Shown here: positions 52,967 through 63,169 of the stretch, one piece after another | How the letters are laid out: each line of letters opens with the position of its first letter | Numbering within the stretch: the first letter of the stretch is position 1 | Origin: Bisporella sp. PMI_857 | Taxonomy: Eukaryota; Ascomycota; Leotiomycetes; Helotiales; Helotiaceae | Direction: 5' to 3' | Assembly (NCBI GenBank): GCA_021307315.1 | Contig: JAJSPD010000011.1 | Coordinates: 496,001 to 560,000, forward strand | DNA length: 64,000 nucleotides | Position numbers and translations under genes: made by a program | The notes under the pieces: generated by a model | What the model was told of the DNA's origin: nothing | Database searches by the model: none | The model's input: only the letters and a program-made list of their open reading frames with translations

Positions 52967-53337
52967 GACTGCGGTAAGATGATGCTTCGAAGAAATTGGG
53001 ACATAGCGGCAACGAGACAAAAATTTCTTTAAGAGTTGGTTGTTGTCGCTAAGGCCAGCGCAAAGCGGCTGTGCCAAATATTACCATAGAAGGCTCCCTA
53101 CTCAACCGCCCAAATTTTGGTTTTATTAGAATTTTGCCACAACAACATCATTTAATCAGAATTTGAACACTGCCACGGTAATTTTCGAGTTAATTTACAT
53201 TAGATCCCTTAATTTGAGAATAATTTGACTATTTTTCGATTTTTCGATTTTTTTGGTGTTCCTACTATATTTTTGGGCGGTTGACTAGGGAAGCCTTCTA
53301 GTGGGAAATATCGACTGGAGTTGGTCGGCAAAGTTAA
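52967..53337. other. Upstream region of the HET gene
   Basis: No gene; AT-rich, with T-runs near 53240. Confidence 0.45.
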
Positions 53338-53507
53338 TGTTGGAACCCATGTAAATAGTCACGTGAAGAGTTGTGGGTCCTTTTAGGACCACAACCTCTT
53401 CGCGACACGTAGCTTAGAACAACAACTAAATCAACACCTTTCGACAACGAGCATACTAAGTGAAATCACTAGTCTGCCCGTCGAGCAGTTGATATAGTCA
53501 ACCGACA
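53338..53507 (+). mobile_element. Solo LTR (TGTTGG family), 170 bp
   Basis: TGTTGGAACCCATG to CAACCGACA; target duplication GTTAA at 53333-53337 and 53508-53512. Confidence 0.92.
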
Positions 53508-53763
53508 GTTAACGTCCAACTGGAATCCCCAGACATCAAGCAACAGCATCATCGGCAGACTGGCTTAGGTGGGATAGTGCCTGCGACACTATTGTAACTG
53601 ATATCCCTGCTCAAAACCCCACCCTAACCAAAACCGCATGTGATCTACTAAACTAATCAATCACAAAACAATTAATAATAAATCAACCACAAATCGTATT
53701 GTATTGAAAATAGGCTCATTTGATTCAGAAAAACCTGTTCTATTATTATTCCAAAGGAAAAGT

Positions 53764-55884
53764 TCATGTATAACGTGAAGGGCGCTTGGTTTTTCTTCCA
53801 GCTCGATTGCGCGTAATCATTCCCGATGTAGCCACTACTTCCTCTACTGCTTGAATAGGTGTTTTGATTAGTGATTCTGAAGTAGTAGAAGCTTTAACAG
53901 AAGATTTTTGAAGGTTTGGCATCTCAGAAGAAGCTAGAATAGGTGCAGGAGCTATAGAAACCAGCTCTTTAGCAGGTGCTTTTTGTCACGTCCCGACCCT
54001 GGTCGAGCACGTGCCCTGTTGCCGAGCCACTAGGGCTCCCTCATGTACATATAGCCTGCTCTCCCCGAGCCCCTTTTCCTTCCTCAGCTTGATATTCTCG
54101 TATTGCACCACCGTTGCCCTCTGTATCTGTAGATCCACAGCGCGTGCCGTGACACTTTTGATCGAAGAGAATTCTGGCCCATATTCTCTTTCCGCAATTG
54201 AGATTCAGCAAGCTTAGCTTGCCTTTCTTCTGCTTTTTGCTCTTTCATTGCTTTATTAGTAGCAATACGAACTTTTCGATCAAGTTTAGCTTGTTTTATT
54301 CCTTGTTGTTGTTCTTTTTTTTGAGCTTGATAATCAAGAGCTTTGGCGACTTTAGTAGCGGCCATATTGTAGTTCCAGTATTAGGCTAGCCACTTAAATC
54401 AAGCTTTCCACTTTTTTTTCGCTTTGCCTTTTCAGTAATAAGTGCTTGTAAAAGGCCTTGATTCACATGCTTTGCAATATCAGCTCGTGTAGTGGCGATA
54501 TGTAAGCTTTTCAACAGTTTTGATATGTATTCGATACTAAGATTCTGTGTAGCTAATTTTTCAGCTGCACGTATTGCTCTTGTATTTGTAGGTGTTCGAA
54601 TCATATTGATTGCTTTTCCGGCTTGTATTGTCTTTTTGCGAGTAACAATAGGAATCAATTTGGATCGATTGATTGGCCAAATACCAGGTTTCTCAAAAGC
54701 ATGAAGGATATTCTTTTCAGTAAATACTTCATCAAAAGCACTTTTGAATACCTTGAAGAACAATCCTTTTGTAATAGTAGTAAAGCCAGAGCTTTCCGCA
54801 ATAATCTTATCGATCTTTACAGAGTACGCTGTAGCAAGAGAACCGAACAAACCAACATCAAGAGGTTGCAATCTATGCGTAGAATGTGGTGGCAAAACTA
54901 ATACAATAATGCGAGCTTGATTAGCCCATTTGATAAATTCTAGATTCACATGACTAGAATGGCCATCTACTATCAATAGACGTTTAGCTCGTAAATCAGC
55001 TGGCCGAGTATGTCGATCGAACACGTGCTTTAACCATTCTAAGCCCATTATATTACTACTCCAGCTATTTTCGGAAGAGCTGAAATAAGTATTCGAATCC
55101 TTATTAACGTCTTTAACCCAACTAGTTCGAAGTTCGTGATTGGTTCTTTTGTAAATTAAAAGAGAAGGAATAGCGTGGCTACTTGCGGAAACACAGGCTA
55201 CGCAAGTAATAAACTCTCGATTGCCGTCTTGACGATTCCGCATGCTTTGAAGCTTATTTGTAGCTTCAATACTCATGACTTTTTTAGACATTTGGCCGAT
55301 GCTTATAAGGAATCCTTTCTCATTAACGTTATATATATTTTCGGGTATAATGTTGTGTTTTTCGATTGCGTGGTGCATCTAAGAAATGCAACTAATCAGC
55401 CTCTTAAATAACATAAAAATTAATATTTAATCAACTACAAATTGAATTAACTTACATGGTTATAAAATAAGTTAAATAGAGTTTCATTTTCAGCCGCTAC
55501 TTTTTTATTGTCGATATTGCGCAGATAGGCCGATCTAAGTTCAGTCGAATGCTTACGTACAAATCCTTTAACCCAGTTCTTTTTTACAGGCTGGCCTCGT
55601 AGCTCTTCTGCAAGGTTTTTGACGATTCTAGCTGTTGGAGGCATTTGGCGCAAGCTTAAATAATTGATCCTATCAACCAAAACTTGCTTTGCAGCAGTCG
55701 TAAAGCACTGGTGTGTTTTCGAGTTCGCAACAGCTTTATGTTCTGTAATCCCTTTCATTCTATTCCTGATCGACGTAGGGTCCACTTCAAAGGCTTTTGC
55801 TGCCTGGTTAGCATTCTTATGCCTCCCCGATTCGATAGAACTAATCGCCTTGTCAATAGCACTCGATTTGCTGTAGATAGCCAT
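53764..55884 (-). pseudogene. Pogo-type DDE transposase, inactivated
   Basis: The start MAIYSKSSAIDKAISSI at 55884 lies just inside the right TIR. Exon 1 (to 55456) holds a psq helix-turn-helix and a CENP-B-type DNA-binding region (KNWVKGFVRKHS). A 54-nt GT-AG intron (55402-55455) follows. In exon 2 an in-frame TAG precedes MHHAIEKHNIIPENIY. The first catalytic motif reads YNVNEKGF where pogo enzymes have Asp (YNxDEKGF). The second Asp (LLIVDGHSSHVN) and third (LQPLDVGLFG) are present. Near 54385 the frame shifts to a Lys-rich tail (MAATKVAKALDYQAQ), which is then split by a solo LTR. Past the LTR it resumes KAPAKELVSIAPAP and ends at 53764. At least four lesions make it dead. Confidence 0.88.
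53984..54154. mobile_element. Solo LTR (TGTCACG family) inside the transposase gene
   Basis: 171 bp, TGTCACGTCCCG to TGCCGTGACA; target duplication CTTTT at 53979-53983 and 54155-54159. Confidence 0.93.
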
Positions 55885-56257
55885 TTTTGAAGTTGTTGTG
55901 TGATCATTCATTAGTGTGCGGTTTTGGTTAGGGTGGGGTTTTGGTGCGGGACCTCGGTTAAATGATTTCGAAACTGTAAGTTGAAAAAGCCAAAATATAT
56001 ATATTGTACTGATGGAATGATAGAGACTGAAACCGAATATCACGCCCCTGTACGCAAAACCATACCAGAACCGCCGATTTGTCTACTTTCACAAATTCCC
56101 GACAGCCTCCTGCACTTATAAACCTGACCACAACGCAGGGAAACATACAGTGGCCATCGTGATAAGGGATGGGCCCGGACTTCCTCTCATTTACAAAGCT
56201 GCTCACAAATCGAACGAGCTAGATCCGAGCACATTAGGCACGCTCTTCACGAATTCC

Positions 56258-57749
56258 TCAGGCGAAGGCTCTGTAATAGTCTTCAATGCAAACATGGTGC
56301 AAAATGGTGTTGCAGTCACAGGCGTTGGTTGGGCTGGAATTCTCCTCGTTTACTAAGAGTACAACATAGGGGATTTGGCACGTTTGGAAGCACGAAATGA
56401 ATTTGCGGTGCGCAGAATCGTTCATTGACCCGAAATCCCATTGGCCCCGATTCGTGGTACCGTTACCGGTGTAGAGGTGGCTCCAGTCATCGACAATATT
56501 TTCCGCTAATGGTGGGTCATTAGCTGACTCGTTTCCGGCAATATACGGGTCTGTATGCATATTAGCCATGCTGCCAATTGACAGTAGCTAGAGAGATTGA
56601 ACTTACAACTTGAGATAGAGTCTAAGCTATCCAACGACCCAAGGTGAATGACACCGTTGCAGTCTCCTAACATGGGGTCTTCTAGACGCTGACTTTGTGG
56701 TCGTCAGTGAGGTAATAGAAAGAATGGGCGTAAAGATGCAGCGGTACCTTCTCTACCCCCAGTTCTATGCAACGTCTCAAGAGTCCTCTCATTTCTAACT
56801 GTCACTAACTGAATGTTAGATGTCAGGCTTCTGGTCCATTTGTAAGTTATGCCCTCTGTACCTGATGCTTCTAGAACGCCTGGCTAACCTCGTTAATTGT
56901 TCATTTAAAGCCTGAGAAGCCTTCCTAGTCAAAATCTCCACCATACCCAATATTTGCACGTACTTTTTCTCATGATCAGCAATGCCCCCTTTATAGCCTT
57001 GAGTAATTTGACAATCTCGAACATGTTTCTCAAACTGGTCGACATAATCGATTGTCGTCCCACATTCGCATACGACGTTGCAGGTCACGTCTAATATAGT
57101 TGTTAGCTATGTATTGAGCACCCCAAAAGCCTGCCTATTTAGGAACGCACGCGTCTTGTAGTGCCGGAGCAAATGATCCCTCCTGCCAAACGCCTGCTTC
57201 GCTTCACAGTCGGAATGTGGGCATCTTAGAGGCTCCTCCGCGTTAGACCGCTTCGTAGAGTCAAGATCAGCGTCATTTCATCCTTCAGAAGCGGTCGAGC
57301 CCTTAGTAGTTTCTTGAAGCTGTTGACAACTTGGAAACAATGCTTGTCGAAGATGGCTGAGAAGATCGATGATGAGTTGCTGTTCGAAGTAAGTTTAGTC
57401 AAGGCAATAACAGACACGGTTGCGCACCAAACTTGTCCGGTTCAAGGTGCTTCTTGATATAGTCTCTCGATGGAAATACTCGTGGGCAATAAGGGCAACC
57501 CCATTGAGGCGGATGATCAATCACGCCCATGTTGATCGAAGTCAATGGCGCACATCGTGTGGTTTTACACACATCGCGAACATGGAACCAGCACGGGCCT
57601 TGCGGCCCAGTCTTGGCTTCTACCATTAGCAGCAATCGCGTTATCAAATGTTTTGAAGGGATCGGAGTAAGGATGGCTGCAAAACACTCTATGGCGCAAG
57701 ATTGTCCAATCTTGCCGATGTCGTTAGGTAGACGCACAAGGATGCCCAC
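56258..57749 (-). pseudogene. C2H2 zinc-finger protein, multi-exon, probably decayed
   Basis: Minus strand. One frame (57399-57749) has WGCPYCPRVFPSRDYIKKHL, a C2H2-like finger. Another (about 57170-57260) reads PLRCPHSDCEAKQAFGRRDH and LLRHYKT, a clear C2H2 finger. A ~60-nt GT-AG intron joins this to HVTCNVVCECGTTIDYVDQF, with a further Cys/His cluster (FEKHVRDC) and a stop at 56816. Beyond it a Gln/Asp-poor tail (GVIHLGSLDSLDSISS, then MANMHTDPYIAGNESANDP) may be a terminal exon. The first two parts do not join in one frame, so the gene is probably broken; unrecognised introns are an alternative. The domain order suggests a fungal multi-finger regulatory or NLR-associated protein; function unknown. 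Confidence 0.5.
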
Positions 57750-57957
57750 TATTTTGTTGATCCGAGCGCCGTTGGTCCACGAGTCACCTCGGCCAATGAA
57801 TTATAAGCCACTAGCCCTTGCTGACACGTTTTCAAAGATTGCGGACTTTGGTGAGGCGAGGGTCGATTGAAAAGTGAGCATAAAGGGTTAGAACGGATGG
57901 CAATGCATTTATTAAGATGAGGTGAGCCAGCCTATGGATGGATTTGCCAGCAGTAGG

Positions 57958-57993
57958 GGAAACCTCTTGGGGAACCTCTTGGGAAACCTCTTG
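57958..57993. repeat. Three 12-bp tandem units
   Basis: GG(A/G)AACCTCTTG-type unit three times; on the minus strand it encodes QEVS/QEVP repeats in a short open frame (57832-58044) of unknown meaning. Confidence 0.85.
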
Positions 57994-58044
57994 GGAAAAC
58001 CCCAAAGACCCACGGCCCGAGGTGGAGCGAATAGGGTTTAACAT

Positions 58045-58722
58045 TTACTAAGTCTCGAGTAGTCTAGGGGCATGACTACAGGTAGCTCTGAGCTTGCTTT
58101 CGCATATGGCGGGTCAGCGACCAAGTTTCATCATTGCCTTTATCACTTTAGCTGCCGAACCTGCATGTTTTCAGGTCGTTGGTTGTGAGTCATCTTTTAT
58201 ATTTTAAAAGTGATGCCATGTAACTTTTAGGCTCTATGATGTAGTCGGCCTAAAACATCCCACCAGATGCATATCGGTCCGCTCCACACTGGGGCGGGAG
58301 CGACGAACGATCTCCAGGATTTGCAGTTGGCTCATATAGAAAGTAAATACAGGGTTGGGGAAGGGCCGAGCCAAAGCCCTTGCTCGGCGAGCATAAGCGA
58401 GTTCCAGAGATGTTAAGCCTCCAGAAGTTTTGATTCTGCAGCCACGAAATTCATTTTTGTGATTGGCAAAAACCGTACCACTTGCTTTTGATCATAAAAT
58501 AACCGCCCGGCTCACATGCTAGTAGGAGAGTCGCATCGCACACACTTTGCACTTCTAATCTGTGGGAGCGGTAGTATAAATCCAAACGTTTAAGCCTTCT
58601 TTTCAGCAGTAGTCAGTTCTTCACAATCATTCTCCAAGCGCCAAAATCAGTCCTCAACACTCATCTTTTCTAGTCTTTTCAGAGCATTCAACAATGGTCA
58701 GAATCAGACCTTTACCTCCCCG
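58045..58722. other. Upstream region of a small cysteine-rich gene
   Basis: No other gene seen. AGTATAAATCC at about 58571-58581 is a possible TATA box about 150 bp before the small frame. Confidence 0.4.
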
Positions 58723-58920
58723 ATGTGCAAGTACGTCAACGTTACGCTAAGATACAGGAACTGCAAAAGGGCGGTGGACAAACACGTCATGACTAGCCGC
58801 AAGATCACTGATCAGTGTGTCAAGAAGCTCGACCTGTATTGCCCAGATCTTTCGCTAGACACAAGCATGGCTCTCGGCAGCAGCGCCTCTCTGAATGATT
58901 GTCCCCTTTGCCCTGCTTGA
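58723..58920 (+). CDS. Small cysteine-rich protein (65 residues), hypothetical
   Basis: The product MCKYVNVTLRYRNCKRAVDK contains Cys at spaced positions and ends in NDCPLCPA. The pattern (C near the start, a basic stretch, C...C...CPxCx end) resembles small fungal cysteine-rich proteins of unknown function. An earlier ATG at 58694 is in a different frame and gives only 18 codons. No signal peptide is visible. A TATA-like box lies upstream. It could also be a remnant of a longer gene. Confidence 0.35.
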   Translation: MCKYVNVTLRYRNCKRAVDKHVMTSRKITDQCVKKLDLYCPDLSLDTSMALGSSASLNDCPLCPA

Positions 58921-59511
58921 TTCAGAATGGTGAGGTGTTCTCCGTAACCACTCATGGCCGTCTTCCCGCTAATTGGAAATGAAAGCGGACTTTGCGGTAC
59001 TCGGGCTGCTGAGGATTGTGTACACACAAGGAGTGCACTTTTAGGAGATTGATCTGCTTTCCTTGGGAGGATGAATGAAACTATGGATCGCCTTTGCTTG
59101 TTTTTCGATTTCCATTACAACCCTTACGATTATAATATTGCTCAGATGTGGAGGAGGCATTACTTCGTTTGACGGAACTATTCTTCCATGCTCGTTTTCG
59201 AGGCGTTCAATTTAATACTGTCTTTACCATATATCCTATAAATACTACTGTTCTGCTGCCGCTCCCTCGGTGGATGCAGCTACAATCTGATCCCAGTTAA
59301 ACACCCTACCCCCATTTAGCACCTCAAGACGACTCGCAACTCTTCAAATCATTGGCGACTTCCTGCGCAGTTGCATAAGCTTCAGCCCAGCAATTCCAAA
59401 TTACGTGCCTAGCAACATTGCCGTCAAGTGGTGGAAACTCCTTTCTGGCATACTTCTCATCTACTTTGTCGTTATTCAGTTCCCGAAAGGGTCTTTTCTA
59501 AGCAGTAATTT
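58921..59511. other. Intergenic, no gene recognised
   Basis: No convincing coding sequence or repeat ends. Confidence 0.45.
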
Positions 59512-59775
59512 TGTTGAACGGACTAGGCCTAAGGATCATGCCCAGCCTATTGGGGATGTTGTAGGTATGCTTGCGTAAGATGCATACGTACTTTTGCCTT
59601 CGATGATGAATCTACTGATGTGTGCGTTACGTCGTATGTGATACTCACGTGTGAGTATCACACCTCTATAAGTAGAGAGATTCTCTCCCGTAGTTTAGGT
59701 TCTACAACCTTCAGCAATTGACTTGTTTACCCCATACTCTCTGAAGGCCCGTGACTCTATTTTTCTATTACAACA
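59512..59775 (+). mobile_element. LTR of the TGTTGAACG family, 264 bp
   Basis: TGTTGAACGGACTAGG to TTCTATTACAACA, related to the inverted copy at 21360-21588 (shared CTACAACCTTCAGCAATTGA region). No target duplication is found. It contains a CTCACGTGTGAG-centred palindrome near 59645-59660. Confidence 0.7.
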
Positions 59776-60621
59776 CTCCTTTTACACAATAATAGGACCG
59801 CTCGACTTGCGACACCACTATCGAGCTTTCTGGACCTTTTAAATTCATAGAACGATTAGATATAGATATCCAGGTTTTATTATAATGCTAAAAAGCCATT
59901 GCAACTCTTGTGGCGGCCAGGGCGGGCCGTATTATACGACGTCGCCACATGGGCTGATACCTCCTCTAATCAAGCAATCAAGGCCCCTGGTCAGCTGCGT
60001 CATAGTTACAGTAATCTCAGTAAAATTTAGTATATTAATACTGTAATACCTGCGGCTGCTAAACGTGTGGATGCGAAGCTTGTGGCTGGATATGGGCGGA
60101 TCTTGCCGGGATAATCCTGTTTCCCGACATCCTCCGGCAAAAGTGGCAGCCAACAACCATCACTTCCGGCTTTTCACTTCTGACTTTTCCCTCAAACTGT
60201 TTTGCGCTCTGCTTGAAATGACGAACCGCTTCGATTCCTAGCCCTGGCTCCAAGGGGAATCCGTTCTCTTGCAAGATTGCTGACGAATTCAAAGATGACT
60301 TTAACGATGACAGAGTCCGTAAGGGCTGCAGGAGTGCCGAAAGGAGCACGGTATCAACACGCCAGACTACGATGACCTAGCTAAGACGTTAATAGCAGCT
60401 CAGATGGTGGCAACGTGGTGATGGCGAGCACAGCAGCGCCGCCGACGACTAAAGGCGATACTACCCACGATATATAGCGACGGCATTCGACATATGCATT
60501 GCGGAGAAAGCACGATAGAGGAATGTTAAAGGCTGGTTATAAACTCTCATGTCAAAAGCCGACGAAGACTAAACATTAAATAAGTTACAATATAGCAACA
60601 GGTCGCAAAGCCAGCCCGAGC
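59776..60621. other. Intergenic, LTR debris possible
   Basis: A stretch at about 60050-60115 (GTGGCTGGATATGGGCGGATC) resembles part of the LTR at 48748-49120. No gene is supported. Confidence 0.4.
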
Positions 60622-61850
60622 TTGCCTCAGACCTATCGATTCTCTATTAATGTCCAAATGGCAATCTTGGCCTCTACTACCACATCCGCGCTACTGGCAA
60701 GGTTCACTTGGGGTGATTACATCTGCCTAAGCTATACATGGGGAGACGCCCAGAGAGCTACAATTGTCGTAGACGGTGTCGCCATGGCTGTCAATGAACA
60801 CCTAGAGGCGGCTCTGCGAGATCTGCGATCCATCTTCGAATGCCGAATTGGTATGAAAGTCTGGGCGGACGCCGTTTATATCAATCATGCGGATGTCATT
60901 GACCGGAATGCTCATATTTTGCGGATGAAGGATATATTCGGTGGAGCTTTCTCAGTAACGGTCTGGACGAAGGAGCGAGAGGACCTCGAGACTCTCAGCC
61001 TTTACGCTTCCAGAGGCGAAGGACTGACCCGTTGCGAAGTCTTTTTGCGAGGTTATGGAAGGCTAGCTTTAGGAGAGCTTCTTGGGATCCGCGACCGCGA
61101 TTGGGGGATTGCGGAGGATGAGGATGAACAGTTTATGCAATTGGTGGAAGATGCCGACGTTCTAGTGTTTGATCAGTTTTACTTGGCAGATTCCGATGAT
61201 GAGGATGAACTCGGATCTTGTAACAGAAAGAGGGCAACAGGAGGGATTGCAATATAACAGGTGAGAACACGTGACAAGCGCTGTAGTTGCAACAATGATG
61301 TATTGATGTCAAAAATATGCTTGTACGTCTAGTAGGAAAACTCAAGCTTGCTTTTCTCCAAAGAGCTCTAGCTGTTCTTTATATCCCCTAACGATGCCTA
61401 ACAGTGCTGTATCCTTGACCTGCGGAGCCACCGAGCTCTAGAAGTTGGCACTTTTGTAGGGGAGCCGGTAGCCGACCTAAACCGACCTGTGCTTGCTGTA
61501 AACCATTTCTAACCGACTCTAGCTGTTACGGATTTGGTACGCCGCAATTACGCGACGTAGTCCTAGCAGATCTATAGCGCATATTTTAGAAGGAGTATTG
61601 GACGCGATTATGGATTATCCAGGAACTGTCGGTCAGTCCAAGTATATCAATGGTATACTGGGGAGAATCAGCGTTCTGCCTGTCGGCTATGCAAGCTATT
61701 GGCGATATTCTTATAACCCATCATAAGGCTCATCAAAACTCTACACGTTCAGACTCAAAAATCTGGGAGGAGCTAAAGCTTGGACTAGACCTCTTGGGAT
61801 ATATATCTACATGGAGGACATATGTAATCTCATATTTGAACCTTTGTTAA
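60622..61850 (+). pseudogene. HET-domain gene broken by a solo LTR
   Basis: The frame reads WGDYICLSYTWGDAQ, VDGVAMAVNEHLEAALRDLR, VWADAVYINHADVIDRN and MKDIFGGAFSVTVW, the first half of a HET domain; the canonical CINQ reads YINH. There is no proper N-terminus: the frame opens with TTG and the first ATG (60658) lies close to the domain. The coding sequence runs into an LTR at 61219. After the LTR, protein-like sequence resumes in other frames (IAHILEGVLDAIMDYPG and VYWGESAFCLSAMQAIGDIL, to 61850). The gene is therefore inactivated by the insertion and later changes. Confidence 0.75.
61219..61529 (-). mobile_element. Solo LTR (TGTAACAG family) in the HET gene
   Basis: TGTAACAGAAAGAGG to GACTCTAGCTGTTAC. 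Flanks GGATCT and GGATTT are an imperfect target duplication, and the final A of the LTR appears lost. Confidence 0.8.
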
Positions 61851-62176
61851 TTCGTATCCCTATGATAGATCCTTGAGGAATTTTGTGAGGGTTCATCGAT
61901 CAGATTTTGATTATTATCAACACGACTTTTCTCCTTTACACCACGAGTATTCGACGCTCTAGCAATGGCATTGTAACTCGAAACTCTAGTAGTTCTAGCA
62001 ACAAGTAATTTACTTAGATTACTAGTGTTTTATTTTATGTTTTACTTAAGAAGGGGTGGTAGGTTTTCGCTCGGGAGAAGAGGACGGCTGGGCTCGAATA
62101 AAGCGCTCTCAGTTATATTTGCCACTATAGCCATATTGTGGCTGAGGAGTTCTGCGGCTCTCCTACAGTTTTAACC
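61851..62176. other. Intergenic, no gene recognised
   Basis: Nothing supported. Confidence 0.45.
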
Positions 62177-62362
62177 TGTCAGGATTTGAGAATCTAGGTA
62201 GCTGACATGTCCCTGACTAAGTGGGGAACGCTAGCGCGGAAGACTTTTCACACACGCACAGTTCTACAATTTTGTATTATTATCACACATAGACAACAAT
62301 AGAGAGTCTGAAGGCATCCCCAATTCCTCCTGCTTATCATTGAGTATTTTCTCGTTCTGTCA
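62177..62362 (+). mobile_element. Solo LTR (TGTCAGG family), 186 bp
   Basis: TGTCAGGATTTGAG to CGTTCTGTCA, nearly identical to 13076-13259; target duplication TAACC at 62172-62176 and 62363-62367. Confidence 0.94.
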
Positions 62363-62367
62363 TAACC

Positions 62368-63169
62368 TCAGGCATAACATCAGGCATAAAGCCCTTCGTT
62401 TAAGCTGGTCACCTGCCTGTCTGACGCCGTGGATTGTTAGTAAGCTTTTTCGAATGCATGTAAAATCACGCATTTGTCATGCGAAGGGTAGTGACAAAAA
62501 AAGCCGGTTATTGGGCTTTTTCAGCTGGCCAAGTGGTTTAGAGGCCCTGTACGTCTAATACCCGGGATTTTCTTGAGGCCCGCTGAGCGACTTTTGAGAC
62601 GTTATCATTGTAATCAATCCAAACAACTGAGTAAGAGAAGGGAGGACACCAGGTGGCGTCTAGTTTTGTGAGGCCCTGCGTTTCAGTTGTGGCGAATTGT
62701 GGTGGGTGATGGAGGGCCTCACAACCCCGCTTAACCTTATATTTATCTCATATCCTCCTTCCTTCTCTCTTTTCCCTTCCCTCCACTCGCCGCTTTCGGG
62801 TCCGGGGGGATTCCCACCCCTCTCCAGGCTCTTCACACCTCAGGCACCACCAGAAATTTCTGGTACCACCATCTTTACGCCAACCTGATCTAGGTCGGGC
62901 CATTTGCCCCGACCACCTCGAAATCTCCTCAAGTCATGGCCAACCGGTAATTCTGCAGCCCCAATCTGGCGCGTTCTCTTTTGAATGCGACGATAGTGGC
63001 ATTGCGGTCAGCGTAGGTTGATTTTTCTAGCTTAAAATCTCTCTTCCAGATGTTTTGCGAGCTGTTTTTGCCCTCGAGACAAGTCTTTTGCGAGAAGGAC
63101 TTGTGACACATTGTTCCAACTCCCCAAACCCCCCCCTTGTTGAGCAATGCTAACACCGAGGTCATCTAG
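62368..63169. other. Upstream region of the right-edge C2H2 gene
   Basis: C/T-rich tracts (62755-62800) but no supported gene. The first exon of the gene to the right may lie here. Confidence 0.4.

Larger units (their letters stand above)
53597..55958 (-). mobile_element. Pogo/Fot1-type DNA transposon, complete ends
   Basis: About 2.36 kb bounded by TA at 53595-53596 and 55959-55960. Terminal inverted repeats of about 41-42 bp share CAAAACCCCACCCTAACCAA and CCGCA on both sides (left to 53638, right from 55917). It encodes one transposase on the minus strand and contains a solo LTR (53984-54154). Confidence 0.9.

Noticed and set aside
56150..56356. 68-codon plus-strand frame with a hydrophobic end
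   Set aside because: It overlaps the minus-strand tail of the zinc-finger gene, which reads better, and has no family features.
62526..62590. TGGCCAAGTGG resembles a tRNA A box (tRNA-Ser-like)
   Set aside because: No B box, acceptor stem or TCC-type arm follows at the right distance.
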